Assembly (NCBI GenBank): GCA_963989385.1
Contig: OZ022501.1
Span: 26,482,602 to 26,546,601, forward strand
Length of the DNA stretch: 64,000 nt
Source: Ctena decussata
Lineage: Eukaryota; Mollusca; Bivalvia; Lucinida; Lucinidae
Direction: 5' to 3'
Shown here: positions 35,101 through 47,116 of the stretch, piece after piece
Layout of the letters: every line of letters starts with the position of its first letter
Position numbering within the stretch: position 1 is the first letter of the stretch
Notes under the pieces: generated by a model
The model's database searches: none
What the model was told of the DNA's origin: nothing
Seen by the model: only the letters and a program-made list of their open reading frames with translations
Program-made: the position numbers and the translations under genes

Positions 35101-36182
35101 TGTGTGCAAAAGAAAAGAACTTGTTGGTTATCCCCGAGGGATAACCATATTAACATAGGAATTCGTACTCGATTAATGTACGCCGTTTCCTTTTGCTAAT
35201 ACAGGTCCCACTATTTCCCGATACTTCTACATTTTGCACACCCTGCTACAGGGTTCTCGCCAGCATCGCTTATGCATGATATTCATAGCTTATATCTTAA
35301 AACACTTTATCTCTCCCTATACAAACAGTTACCTGAAAGTTCTGTTATCACTTAACAGTACAGATCAATAACCAGTTCTACTTGATTAACGCCACATGCA
35401 GGTGCCACTATTTACCGGTATTTGCTCCCATAGTTTGGCGCACCAAGCTGCAGGGTCCCTTCCAGCATTGCTGAGACATGAGCTGTAAAACTTATCCTGA
35501 ACACTTCATCTCGCCTAATATAAGAACCTCACCTAATACAAGCACTTACCAGAGAGTACAGTCCACTTACGAAGAGACATTACTAAACAGTACAGGTCAT
35601 CTGACAAAAGTTAAAAGTACTGAAGCTCACCTGTTACAAGCAATCACTAGACAAAAAGAAAAAGTTGTCAAACTCGCCACTTACCTACAGCTTCAACAAT
35701 TCCAAGAATACAATAAAATTAACTTGAATTGCTGCCAATTTTCTGCTTTACCACTTGCATCCTGTAGATTCATTTGCTAAGGGATAACCTCTCAAGCTTT
35801 TTCAAAAGCTAAACTTGTATCACATAACAGTGGCGTTTTAAAGTTTTGTATTTTCTGAAGCCAGCGGATGACTGTCCTTCTATCGTCTAGGATAAAACAG
35901 GACTACCGTTTAGAAGACGCATTCTGCTACTCGTATGGCTAAACAATGATTTCATCGTCGGAGTCATGTTTTCACCGGGAAAAGGTTAGCCTAAATATTT
36001 AACCAGATTTTCTCTCCTTGCTTATATGTATATTCACTCTGTATTCTTTTACCCAAATAAATATATTCATGCACCTGTGGGCAGTTCAAATAAAACCTCA
36101 AGTGTCCATTCGCACCACTATACGTTTTCTCACCATTTCCGAAGTAAATGAGCAGGCAACGATCTTAAATAAACACAATAAC
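35101..36182. other. No recognised gene; perfect mini-hairpin and a ~200-bp imperfect repeat
   Basis: GGTTATCCC and GGGATAACC (35,126-35,146) form a perfect 9-bp stem around CGA; GGGATAACC recurs near 35,782. The phrase CTGCTACAGGGTTCTCGCCA (about 35,250) returns as AGCTGCAGGGTCCCTTCCAG about 200 bases later. The 100-codon frame at 35,478-35,780 shows no domain I know. Confidence 0.4.
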
Positions 36183-36515
36183 CACAGGGTATAATCGATT
36201 CCGCTAATTTTCGCTTCCTGCAGAGACTGTACATCATATTTGGCTTCCGCCGAGACTGTCCGCGATCTCTTGCTTCCTGCCGAGACTTCTGTACATGAAA
36301 AATGGCTTCCTGCAGAGACTGTCCGCGTGATTCTGCTTCCTGCCGAGGCTCTCGGCAGGAAGCAGAGTCACGCGGACAGTCTCGGCAGGAAGCAGAATCA
36401 CGCGGACAGTAGTCTCTGCAGGAAGCAAGAGTTCGCGGACAGTCTCGGCGGAAGCCAAATATGACGATCAGTCTCTGCAGGAAGCGAAAATTGGCGGAAT
36501 CGATTATACCCTGTG
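36183..36515. mobile_element. 333-bp palindromic element with GCTTCCTGCCGAGACTGTCC units
   Basis: CACAGGGTATAATCGATTCC at the left is repeated inverted at the right. The whole element folds on itself around GAGGCT/CTCGGC near 36,350. Each arm has about five copies of a roughly 23-bp unit (GCTTCCTGCCGAGACTGTCC plus GCG). Because of the symmetry, both strands carry a 74-codon open frame (36,240-36,464 plus and 36,234-36,458 minus) giving almost the same peptide; these are not genes. Confidence 0.9.
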
Positions 36516-36557
36516 ATCACTAACTCGTGTCACAAACATCAAATTGGAAAAGAAAAA

Positions 36558-36793
36558 TGAGCCGCGACACGACAAAACCAACAATGTGGTTGTGCGCCCA
36601 GCGCAGACTCAGGTCAGCCTGGGCATCCGCCCAGTCTGATCAGAGTCTTCGCTGTCCGCATGGAGGTAGCTTAGACCCTCAGCTACCCTTTGAGCACAAC
36701 AAATAGTCTGACCAAACTGGGCAGATACACAGGCTGATCTGAGTCTGCTCTGGGCGCACAACCACATTGTTGGTTTTGTCGTGTCGCGGCTCA
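36558..36793. mobile_element. GAGCCGCGACACG foldback element
   Basis: TGAGCCGCGACACGACAAAA ... TTTTGTCGTGTCGCGGCTCA, exactly complementary ends; 236 bp. The centre carries TAGCTTAGACCCTCAGCTAC. Confidence 0.93.
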
Positions 36794-38640
36794 AATAAAG
36801 ATGACACACAAATAAAACAACACAAAACCACACAAGCATAACACCAAAAGGATTTTAATGTTTTTATATCAGCCACGAGACTACTCTAAATAATATAAAA
36901 AAAAAGTCACAAAGACAAACGAGAAGACAGCCACACTAAGACAAAAAACAGTACACTGCCTACAAATGCACAGTGGACATCATTGGGTTTTGTATGCCGA
37001 CCCCTATCCTAGGTTCTGCAATGGTTCATTAACAACAAACTAATAGTTTAACTAAAACTTTAAAGGATATGTAACATAATTTTTTCTCGATACCTATGAT
37101 TTTTGTAACAACAAGAGAAGACAGAATACATTGCAGGCAGCTAATAAGGTGACAAAACTGCTAGAACTACAACGAACGCTTTATTGGCGTTTGTAGCGCC
37201 TGTAGTTCTCGCAGATTCGGGAAGTACAGCCGCATGAAAAGGTAACTGACAAACTGACAATATGAATATGCATACTGCTTTGAGCCTCCTTATTTGCAGA
37301 TGCGTATGTCTGTTATCGGCCTTTTTTCTTTGGTGTTCGTGTAATGCAGATATCTATGTGCAGATGACCGAAACTGTACATATTATACTGATGTTTATAA
37401 CCAATGTTATGTAAATAATCCGGACTTTATTGTGCCTCTATGGCATATAGCGCCAGTAGAATACAAATGGCGATAAGTTAAAGCGAACGAAATGAAACAA
37501 TCAACTTTTACTGTGAAATTTTTCAACTGCCAAGGAAGAATGGTCTAAGCTGATTGATCCCTATTTGAGGGTAATTCATGGATTTTACACGTGATTTAAG
37601 ATATATACTGAACAAAAATAAAAACTTGACGGTTTTTATTTCTTAATTCATGCCAACCTGGTAAATATGTAATGTATATAATGGATTTTTATGAGTTGGG
37701 CAGTCGTCTGATCACCTAAATCATGAAAAATTATTGGCAATTTTTTGTCGTGTCCGGAACTATCTGACTTATTCCTATTTTAATAATTAAGACCAGAACT
37801 TTTAGTTGCGCATGCGCAGAAGAAAATTATCCTGTTCGCATTGAAAACAGTAGTTCCAGTACGCATAGAAAACACTTTAAACCCTTATGTAAATTGTAAT
37901 CATAACCTGAAAATAACGTTTAAAGATTCAAAACTTTCAGATTATCTCCCTTTGAATTAAACATATAGAGATTTTTGAGATTCCATATTTTGTATAAAAG
38001 TGTGTCTTTTTTATCATTTTCTTCGAGATTTGTTTGATTGTTTTGTCTTTATTACTAAATTTATTTGAAAGCCATTTCTTAACCTGCCATACAGACTTTA
38101 AAATGTTATGGGAATTCCATTGAAACTGAATTTCCTACTTCATAATGGCATGGACTGAGGTTTTTCGTCTGATCCTCAGGGCCTCCTATTTGACCGTGCA
38201 TTGGCATAAATTTAGCTTATAAGTTCATACAGATTGGATTTAATAATGGAAAGGCATTGCCAACTTATTTATATCATTTAAGCAGACTTTAACAATTTTG
38301 AATTCGGTAATTGTTTGGTTTTGAGCATAGAAAACAGAAAAGTATTCTTGTGACGTTTACAATAGCCTCATTATTGCTGTATCAAAAGAATCTTGAATTG
38401 TGTGTGACTATGATATTACCAAATGATTACCTTTTAAATTAAAAGGATTTTTATGTCTCACGTTTTCCCGACTAGCGTAGGATGAAAAACAGCGACTTTC
38501 AAGTTTTTATTTTTGCTAAGTATAGATTCTTTCTTACAGTGATTTGTTGCCCAATGTATCACTGGTAGGAGGTCAGTCGTGTAAAGGCTATATTACGAGT
38601 TCAAAGCGCGAGTGATATATTTACAGACGACAGACGGATT
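36794..38640. other. No recognised feature
   Basis: Non-coding AT-rich sequence. The end (38,545-38,640) resembles 7,440-7,680: CCAATGTATCACTGGTAGGA and GGTCAGTCGTG. Confidence 0.4.
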
Positions 38641-38654
38641 ATAAGATATACCTT

Positions 38655-39790
38655 TTGGTGTCCGTCCGTCCGTCCGTGCTCAATATTTCTGATCGATAAC
38701 TTGAGTATTCATGAACGGATTTTTTTCAAATTTTGCATATATATTGTTATTGGCGATGAGAGGCATAGAATTGTTAATTGGCAAAATCCGTGCATTTTTA
38801 ATAGAGTTACTGCCCTTGTTCATATTGGTTTCTGGTCTGTTATTCCTTTACTGTTTATGATATCGTAATGAAACTTCATAGGTATGTTGAACATCATAGG
38901 CTACATATTGTGACTAGGGGCCGTTACTCTGACCTTTCCAGTTTGTGAGTTATCCATCCTTGATAGGTCTGATATAGGGTTTTTGACCTTTAGTTCCTTT
39001 ACTAAAAGGAATATCTGAATGAAACTTACAGATATCTTGAACATCAAAGGTTACATATTGCGACTAGGGATCGTCACTCTTACCTTTCCAGTTCTTGGGC
39101 AATCAGCCCTTGAGGGGTCTGAAATATGTTTTTTGATCTGTAGTTCCTTAACTATATGCAGCATCAAAAAGAAACTTCATAGATATGTTGAACATCAAAG
39201 GTTACATATTGTGACAGAGGGCTGTTACTCTGACTTTTTCAGTTTGTTAGTCATCCGCCCTTGACAGGTCTGAAAAAATGTTTTTTTACCTGTAGTTCCT
39301 TTACTATGAGGAATATTTGAATGGCACTTCACAGATATGTTGAACATCAAAGGTTACATCTTGTGACTAAGAACCATCACTCTTACATTTCCAGTTCATG
39401 AGTTTTCTGTCCTTGACTGATCTGAAAATGGTTTTTGACCTGTCGTTCCTTTACCACATTGAATATCTGAATGAAACTTCACAGATATGTTGAACATCAA
39501 AGGTTACATATTGTGCCTAAGGACGGTCACTCTTACATTTCCAGCTCATGAGTTATTTGCCCTTTAATAGATCTGAAAAAATGGTTTATGACCTGTTGTA
39601 CCTTTTCTGTATGGAATATCTAAATGATACTTCACAGATACGTTTAACATCAAAACTTACATATTATGAATTGGGACGGTCACTCTGACCTTTCCTGTTC
39701 AAGAGTTATTTACCTTTGATAGCTCCGCTACTATATGGAATATCTGAATGAAACTTCACAGATATGTCTAACAACATAGAATAAGAAACG
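38655..39790 (+). repeat. Element with ~145-bp internal tandem units
   Basis: A GTCC run (38,661-38,676) is followed by about seven units, each containing ATGAAACTTCACAGATATGT, TGAACATCAAAGGTTACATA and TTTTTGACCTGTAGTTCCTT. Units begin about every 145-150 bases from 38,870. Units are diverged, so the array is old. Confidence 0.8.
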
Positions 39791-40523
39791 GAGTTTCTCA
39801 GTTCAAAGAAATGCTTCACTGACTGATCTAACTCTACACTGGTCTGAATGCCCCACAGTGTTAGAAATCTCACAGGACTGCTATGTATGAGTGGTTTATG
39901 TTAATATCTACATCATATCTCTGTCCATCCCAGTTCTGTGGCTGTTTGGCTATATTTAAAAAAATGTTATGATGTCCAGCGGTGGCGGGATATCATGCAG
40001 TGCCTGTGGTGTTTTTATTGATTTTGAATACTAGGTCTCTTGTAAATGGCAGCGTGGATTTTTATAATACCATTTTGGCAAACGTCTAGCTCTGCAAAAC
40101 ACAAACCCAAATCGTTTAGCAGTCATTGCACATGACAAATGACATTCTACACTTTACGAATGTCTAGCGTTAATATCTGTGAGTAAAACCACGTCATCAT
40201 TTAATCTGAAACTCCCACCACACGGCTTCAACCAAAGATTGAAATGTTACATGTCTCAAATTATCTCCCTTTGAATTAGAATTAGGGAATCAAATGTTTT
40301 TCTATCTTACTCGGTGTTATAAGTTTGACTTGAAATTTTCGAAACTTTTTTGTTTGGCCTCTTGCCTATATAGACACTTGAAAGGAACCTCACACACTTG
40401 TTTATTTGAAAGAAACTTGTAAATAAACTTCCCACAAAAAATCAATGCATGTTCAATGCAGATTCCCAGAAGACGCCAAAAAAACCTTGTCTTGCTACGA
40501 AAATTTGACACTTTACCCCGTTT
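39791..40523. other. No recognised feature
   Basis: Non-coding spacer between two tandem-unit elements. Confidence 0.4.
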
Positions 40524-42251
40524 TTAGCTCACCTGAGCCGAAGGCTCACAGGTGAGCTTATAGTATAGGCAGGCATCCGTCGTCCGTCGTCCGTCGTACG
40601 TCGTCCGTCCGTCCGTCCGTCAACATTTTCAAACGACATCTCCTCTGAAACTACAAGGCCCATTGTAACCAAATTTCATATATAGCATCTATAGGCAGGG
40701 GGAACCAATAATACTATTTTTTATCCAAATCGCTTCAGAACTTTGGTTGCTATGGCAACTTAAAGTTTCCATTGACTTGTATGGGAAAAATTGAAAATTT
40801 GCATTTATTGCTATGTCACTGCAGATATTTTGACAAAACTTTAGCAGAAATGTTCCTTAAGTAGTCCTCTATCAACCACATGAAATTTATGTCAATTGCA
40901 CTATTTGGCTGGTTGCCATGGCAACCGAATGTTTAAAACTATAAAAAATATTCAAAAATCATCTTCTTAGAAACTATGCAACCAATAAAGCCCAAACTTC
41001 ACAGAAAGGATCTTAGTACTGGCTTCTATAAAAGTACTGTTTTTCTTGGCAATTGCTCTAGCAGTTTGGTTGCTATGGGAACTTAAAGTTGCCATTGACT
41101 TATAATGGCAAAATTGAAAATTTGCATTTATTGCTATGTCTGTGCAGATATTTTGACAAAATTTTTACAGAAATGTTCCTTGAGTAGTCCTCCATCAACT
41201 GCATGAAATTTATGGCAATTGCAAAATTCGGCTGGTTGCCATTGCAACCGAATGATTAAAAATAGAAAAAATATTCAAAAGTCATTTCTTAGAAACTATG
41301 CAACCAATAAAGCCCAAATTTCACAGAAAGGATCTAAGTTCTGGCTTCTATAAAAGTACTGTTTTTCGTGGCAATTGCTCCAGCAGTTTGGTTGCTATGG
41401 CAACTAAGAGTTCCCATTGACTTATAATGGGGAAAATGGAAATTGGCAATTCTTGCCGTCTAACTGCAGATATTTAGATTTTTTTTTACAGAAATGTTTT
41501 TTGAGTAGTCCTCTACGATTCATATGAATTTTCTCCAGATCGCTGAATTTGATTGGTTGCCATGGCAAAATATAGCGTAAATTTTCGAAAAAAAAATCGT
41601 CTGCTAAGAAGCCATATGGGGGATGAAGCTGATATTGTGCAAACATGTTGATGACAGTAGCCTCTACATAAATTTTATTCTTTTTCTTCCAATCCCATAA
41701 GAACTTTGGTTGCTATGGCAACTTATAGTTTCAATTGACTTATTATGGGAAAAATGAAGCCATGAGGGGGATGAAGCTGATACTTCGCATACATATTAAT
41801 AACATTAGCCTTTACCTAAAGTATGTTTTATATTATCATTGCACATGTGAATTCGTTGCTATGGCAACTTAAAGTTTCCATAGACTTATAATGGGGAAAG
41901 TGGACATTTGCTATTTATTTCTGTGTTACTGCAGATATTTTGACAAAAGCTTTACAGAAATGTTCCTGGAGTAGTCCTCTACCAACCATATGAATTTTTC
42001 CCAAATACCTGATTTGGATTGGTTGCCATTGCAGCTGAAAGGCCAAATTTTCACTTTTTATTTTATTTTTTATTTTGCCAAAGAGCTTCTTCTGAGAAGC
42101 CATTAAGGGGGGATAATTTTTTTTTTCATAAATGTTTGTGATATTATCCTCTACATAAATGGTGTTTTTTATTGCTGTTGTGCATGGTGTTTTGTTGCTG
42201 TAACCTCAGTGCTCAGGTGAGCGATATAGGGCCATTGGCCCTCTGGTTCAT
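40524..42251 (+). repeat. GTCC-rich 'GCTCACCTGAGC' repeat element, second copy
   Basis: Left end TTTTTAGCTCACCTGAGCCG, then a hairpin and GTCC/GTC run. Right end GGTGAGCGATATAGGGCCAT followed by TGGCCCTCTGG, with GGGCCA/TGGCCC pairing. The interior has five units containing TTTGGTTGCTATGGCAACTT and TGCAGATATTTTGACAAAA, about 320 bp apart. Ends match 1,377-4,698; interior units do not, so the family swaps interiors while keeping its ends. Confidence 0.82.
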
Positions 42252-42820
42252 ATACGTACATGTGGATACAAGTATTTCATCCCTTTTTCGATGTAATGCA
42301 TGAGAATGCATAAAATTAATCCCTATTGAAAAAGGTATATGTTTAAAGGGCTACTCAAGCGATAATGTTGACTTAGACCCCTTGTTAGTCTAAAACCCTG
42401 TCATTTTCGTATCCTCTGACCGATTGTCTTAAAAATTGTCGCAAATTATGCATTTATCAACAGTGCCAAGGAATTATTGCAGATATGTAGACATCTGTAT
42501 CAAGACTCCGTTAACTGTATATTTTTTTTTTGCCTCCAAGTATATTATTTCAGTAACCTTCACTACGGTAGGAAGGCAACAAAATGCAGAATTGCTGTAC
42601 TTGAACTGTATGCGTTAGCCTTTAATCCAAATTCAGGGTTTAGAAAATATCATTATATCATTTGAGCCGAAATGCTGGACCAAAATAGAAGGACGAATAT
42701 CTACACTCCTCGACAATTCCCCTAGATGAACCTATAACGGACTGACGGTGTCCATACATTCATGAACAACACTCCTTTACGCGACGTTACGCCACGGATA
42801 ATTCAAGAAGTTGATTGATT
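42252..42820. other. No recognised feature
   Basis: Non-coding; no repeat relationship seen. Confidence 0.4.
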
Positions 42821-43510
42821 GAATAATGCAGTTTTATTGACCTGCAAACATAACATATTGGCATTCACTTTGCGCCAATCAATATGTAGTTTGCAAGTCA
42901 TTTAAACTGCATATTGATATCAACAAAGGTCAATAAATATAAATAATTATATGACCACGATGTAACACTCACTTTCATAGGATGATTCGACGGCACGTGC
43001 CGGTCAATATTTAGAGCTATTCACAGGGCAGTCAGTGAATATTACTTTAACGCTGACGTCATTTGCATTTTTGTAACATAATATCTATCAAAGGAAAGTG
43101 AATTTAGAATCATGATATAATAAAACATTTATTGACCTTTAGTTTGGTGAATATGCAGTTTTATTGACCTGCAAACATAAGATATTGACATTCACTTTGC
43201 GCCAATCAATATGTATGTTGCAAGTCATTTGCATTAATGATGATGTCGTAACGTCTCGAAATAGTACCATGCAGTACCGTAATATCTATAAAAGAAACTG
43301 TATTTACGATTATCAGATAATAAATCATTTATTTACTTTTATTTCGGTGACAATGCAGTTTTATTGACCTGCAAATATATTGACCTCCGCTTTACGTCGG
43401 GCAATATTTTGTTTGCAGGTCAATAAATCTGGAAGCGGCGGTCAATATGATATGTTTGCAGGTCAATAAAACTGCATATTCACCTCAACAAAGGTCAATA
43501 ATTGTATAGT
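42821..43510. repeat. Repeat with GCAGTTTTATTGACCTGCAA in both orientations
   Basis: GCAGTTTTATTGACCTGCAA occurs near 42,828, 43,154 and 43,353. Its reverse complement, TTGCAGGTCAATAAAACTGC, is near 43,455, and TTTGCAGGTCAATAAATCTG near 43,412. AATATTGACCTTTGTTGA-type words also alternate. About two 325-bp direct units followed by an inverted part, so it can fold back. Confidence 0.78.
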
Positions 43511-43525
43511 ACTTCATTATAAAAG

Positions 43526-43584
43526 CATATGTTGCGACCCCTCATTATACCAAGATGGTATAAATGAGGGGTCGCCTCATATGG
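43526..43584. repeat. Near-perfect 58-bp hairpin
   Basis: GCGACCCCTCATTATACCA pairs with TGGTATAAATGAGGGGTCGC (one-base bulge) around a 3-base loop, extended by CATATG on both sides. No TA or other clear target duplication. Could be a tiny MITE or a precursor-like foldback. Confidence 0.7.
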
Positions 43585-44152
43585 ATTCAATAAGAAAAAA
43601 ATATCCCTTAATCATCCTCTTAGCCTAATATTATATGGCGCTTTGTAATAACATCGTCACTTTGGAGGAGACCGTATTGAACTTAATAATTTATCACTTA
43701 ATTCTACAATGCATACAATACGAGTATCGACAGATACGCACAGGGTGGACAATGTAACGCGCTTCACGAGCATGTGCTACTGGTGGTAAAACTGTCATAT
43801 TGAAACGAAAATAATATAATCTCTTGCCGGATAAAAAGAAATATTTATATCACGGGTCTTACAGAGCCAGCGTCAGGTTTGCAAAATGCAATTACCCCAT
43901 GTTAGTGTTCTTTGTCTAAAACAAATTCATCGTGTTATGTAACAAATCAATTTGACGGGACTTTCCAAAAGAGAGATCTTTCTGTTCTGGTAGCAGCTTT
44001 ACTGTCATAAAACGGTGGCATTTGGTACAAACGGGGACAATATATTGGATAACCTCACTTTATGCCGGTATCGCTACACATTTGCCTTCAATACTCCCTC
44101 CCATTTAATTCTATCTTTTACACGTAAGAACAGACTTAACCCAGCAAGCTCC

Positions 44153-44193
44153 CAACGTTTAATCAACGTTGATACAATGTTGATTAAACGTTG
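44153..44193. repeat. Perfect 15-bp inverted repeat
   Basis: CAACGTTTAATCAAC and GTTGATTAAACGTTG are exact reverse complements around 11 bases that contain a further partial CAACGTTG. Overlapping AACGTTGAT words suggest a short-period palindromic repeat. Confidence 0.8.
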
Positions 44194-45436
44194 TGTGTCT
44201 GCATACGATATTGACCTATTTTCTTACCTGGTTTGAATTTCTTTTCTTTCTAAAGGTGTGTGATTCACGCAGAACCACATACTCGTGATGTACTATTAGA
44301 CTAAGTAGTGACAGAGTATGAAAATAGAGTATATTGGAATTTACATTTGCTCAGAAACGACATAAATGAAAATATTAAGCGAAATAGGACCAAAAACATA
44401 CATATACGATATCTTTTCTTACAATTTTCATGTTTTAATGGGTATTTTCCACCAAGAAAATGTTAAGAAATCACGAGTTACAGTAATGAAAACAAAATTG
44501 TTGACGAAAGCAGGTGATTATTTCAAACCAGCATATAAACATTTGTCTTTCTTCAAAATTCTGAAAAACAACAACAACAACAACAAACAAAAAAACAAAA
44601 CAAAAACGAAAACCTTTAGCTTTAAAGAGATATGTGCATGGTATTGTACTATTTCCACTCTCTAAAATCATTTCAGTATACGTTGCTGATCATTTATAAG
44701 TAGACAGCCTAAGATAAAATAATCTAGGATATGACATTTGAACCATCAATATGCCTAATGTGTTCTTTTCAGCCGATTGATTCAACTGCCCCAAATACAA
44801 GACGATCTTTTTAACGATAAAAGAGTTTCAAAGGTAGAAAGTGTGCATCTCTTAAAAACAATAGAATAAAGCCAGCAAAAATAGCATTTTTGTGGTACCG
44901 GCTCCTGACGGATCTAGGCACCGGAACCTGAATGATCGAAATGAGATTTCTGCCACTGTCCATACTTGAACGAGCTTAGTTAGAGATTTAGCACATATTT
45001 GTTTTTGATTTTTTTTTTTGCCGCAATATCAATCCGAGACCCCGTTATCAGCCCGAGAGCTTCAGCTGATACATTAGGAGGCTGAGAGTAGAGGGTTGAT
45101 ACAGAACCCCATGATATAACTTATAACATATTCAAAGCCTCTATTTTGAATTATTTTCGCGAAAAAAAAATCATGATGTTTAATCAAAACTTTTAAAAAT
45201 ATGACATTAAAATGTAATGTTACGCTTTACCATTCTGATGACGTCATGATAGGTGGCGTCGCACCCGGGCACGATAACCTCTCCGTTCTATTACATGAGT
45301 TCCGGTTATCAAGTTCTATAAAAGGGTTATCCTTCGGAAGCAAGGATCACACCAAAAACTGAAAACTGTCGAGTGTACAAGTTTTCATCCCGCCTGGAAA
45401 TGCAGAATCTGCGTTAACATGTCTAATCCCGGTTTA
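44194..45436. other. No recognised feature
   Basis: Non-coding. An (AAC)n-like patch near 44,566-44,610 gives an asparagine/lysine shadow frame. Confidence 0.4.
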
Positions 45437-46352
45437 CGAGGGATGTTCAGAAAGTTCTGATCGTGACGTCTTATTTTGGTAACCATCATAAACGCAGAAC
45501 TTCTGATAGCGAAAATATATAAAGGTATGATATGTCGGACTATTCTGCAAACGTGGTGTATATTTTCTAAAGGACATATTTTTGAACGGTTTTGAAAGAG
45601 GTATACCCTACAGCCACTGCAGATTTTCACTTAAGAAGGTCATAGCTCATAAATGAGCAGTCTTTGAATTTTTTCATCATTGCCACTTAAACTTAATCCC
45701 TAGGCAACTGTGACCTGTAAATATCGCGGAAATTACATTTAATCTAGGTTCCATTCTATCTCTTTAATTTAGATAATAAGCATTTTATGTAGTAGCAAAT
45801 TATCCCTTACTACTAACTTTTAAAAGTAATAATGATTTTGTAACGAAAACATGGGTCTTAACATTCAACATCTTGTTAGAAAGAGCCTTTGCATGGGCCA
45901 ATTCGAAACCGTCGAAAAATTGAAATTAATGTAAACAACGAAGCCGCTACGAGCTTTCTAAAATGACGTTGACGTCGTTTTCAATAACGCCAGAAGAACT
46001 GCGCATTGCTTTGCAAGGACTTAATCGATAACGTTTGCTGCCCTTTTAACTTTTGAATGGATATTGAAAGCAACGAATGACAAGAAGCTGACTAAAATTT
46101 ATTTTGTATTTACAATGATTTTTACTTGAATGACACACTGAAAATAAATTCACAATATGAAATTAACCCAGTGGTATGACTGGGGCCTGATAACATGCAT
46201 TGTAACTCAGTAAGAAAACATATCTTTGTATAGTGTTAGGTATCATTGTAAAGACGAAATGTAGTGCTTTCAAAACATGCATAGCGTTTGTCTCCAGCAT
46301 GCCGATAAACAAAGTTATGCGGCTAGAATCAGAAATTTCTGAACAACCCTCG
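45437..46352. mobile_element. Mariner-like non-autonomous element (916 bp), TA-flanked
   Basis: Left end CGAGGGATGTTCAGAAAGTT; right end reversed CGAGGGTTGTTCAGAAATTT; TA on both sides (45,435-45,436 and 46,353-46,354). Length is near that of internally deleted mariner elements, but I see no transposase remnant. Confidence 0.72.
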
Positions 46353-46429
46353 TAGTGTGGTAACCCCTATATTTTGTAGGATACAGATGTGCCGATGGAA
46401 AAGCCCTCATCTTTCAGGTCATCTATACA

Positions 46430-46454
46430 CCCCCGGTGACGTATGCTGATAAAA
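46430..46454 (+). repeat. A1 terminal repeat, left fragment
   Basis: CCCCCGGTGACGTATGCTGA followed by TAAAA is identical to the start of A2 at 54,841. It is cut at an AAAA tract by the inserted block that ends at 47,027. Confidence 0.75.
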
Positions 46455-46749
46455 GTAAAAAGTATGCAAAGACCAGGAACTGAAACAATCAAAATCCAAA
46501 TCCAGCCCTCAAACCATAGTTGGAAACAACTAAGATTACAAATAATCAAGATACAGAGAACATATGGCCAACCGAGTGAGCAGCTTGTTCCCAAAAGGTG
46601 GCCACTCAGCAACCCAAACCGAACCAAAAATAATAATAACATACATAAGGTAAAACATCACAGAAACTCTGACACCAAAAACAGGCAACAAAGAACCACA
46701 ACAGAACTACCGCCTTGGAACGGTCAGTAATGAATTACTGGGGGGCTTA
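46450..46749. repeat. 300-bp dispersed repeat, copy 2
   Basis: Nearly identical to 7,130-7,429, same ends (AAAAGTAAAAAGTATGCAAA ... TACTGGGGGGCTTA). Together with about 275 further bases it forms the block that splits the A1 repeat. Confidence 0.9.
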
Positions 46750-47027
46750 AATCGATTTTACAGGCCCAACCTCACCCTCAGTTTCTGAAGTGGTACAAAA
46801 CATTTAGTTGGTTGTTCGGTTCGCATGATAACCCTCTAACTCGTCAATGAATCATCACGGTAAACACATAAATCAAATTTCAACACCATGAAGAAGCAAA
46901 GACGAGGACTCAACAGATACAACGGGCCGTCTGACAGGTGGAGATCCCTGTCCTGCCAAACAACCCCACTGGAAATCTGAAGCAAAAGAAGGTCACCAGT
47001 TGAGCCCCGGTGGACCAAGCAACAAAA
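46750..47027. other. Remainder of the block inserted in A1
   Basis: Non-coding sequence of unknown origin between the 300-bp repeat and the resumption of A1. It ends CAACAAAA, so an AAAA tract lies on both sides of the ~573-bp block, a possible 4-bp target duplication. Confidence 0.5.
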
Positions 47028-47116
47028 CCGTGAATTGATATCATTCCGTGGCTGTAATCCAAGCAGACCGAACGTGTATTTTGCTGGTTCCTTGGACTGT
47101 ACAATTTTAGGTAACT
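47028..47116 (+). repeat. A1 terminal repeat, right fragment, and start of leader
   Basis: CCGTGAATTGATATCATTCC and GTGGCTGT (47,028-47,055) match A2 with one substitution. The following bases to 47,116 are leader with no match near A2. Confidence 0.7.

Noticed and set aside
36234..36464. Overlapping opposite-strand genes with near-identical products
   Set aside because: Both frames are consequences of the palindrome and its 23-bp units.
46367..46730. ORFs of 91-95 codons on both strands of the 300-bp repeat
   Set aside because: The same sequence at 7,098-7,410 gives frames of different length, and neither product shows a domain. Repeat-derived.
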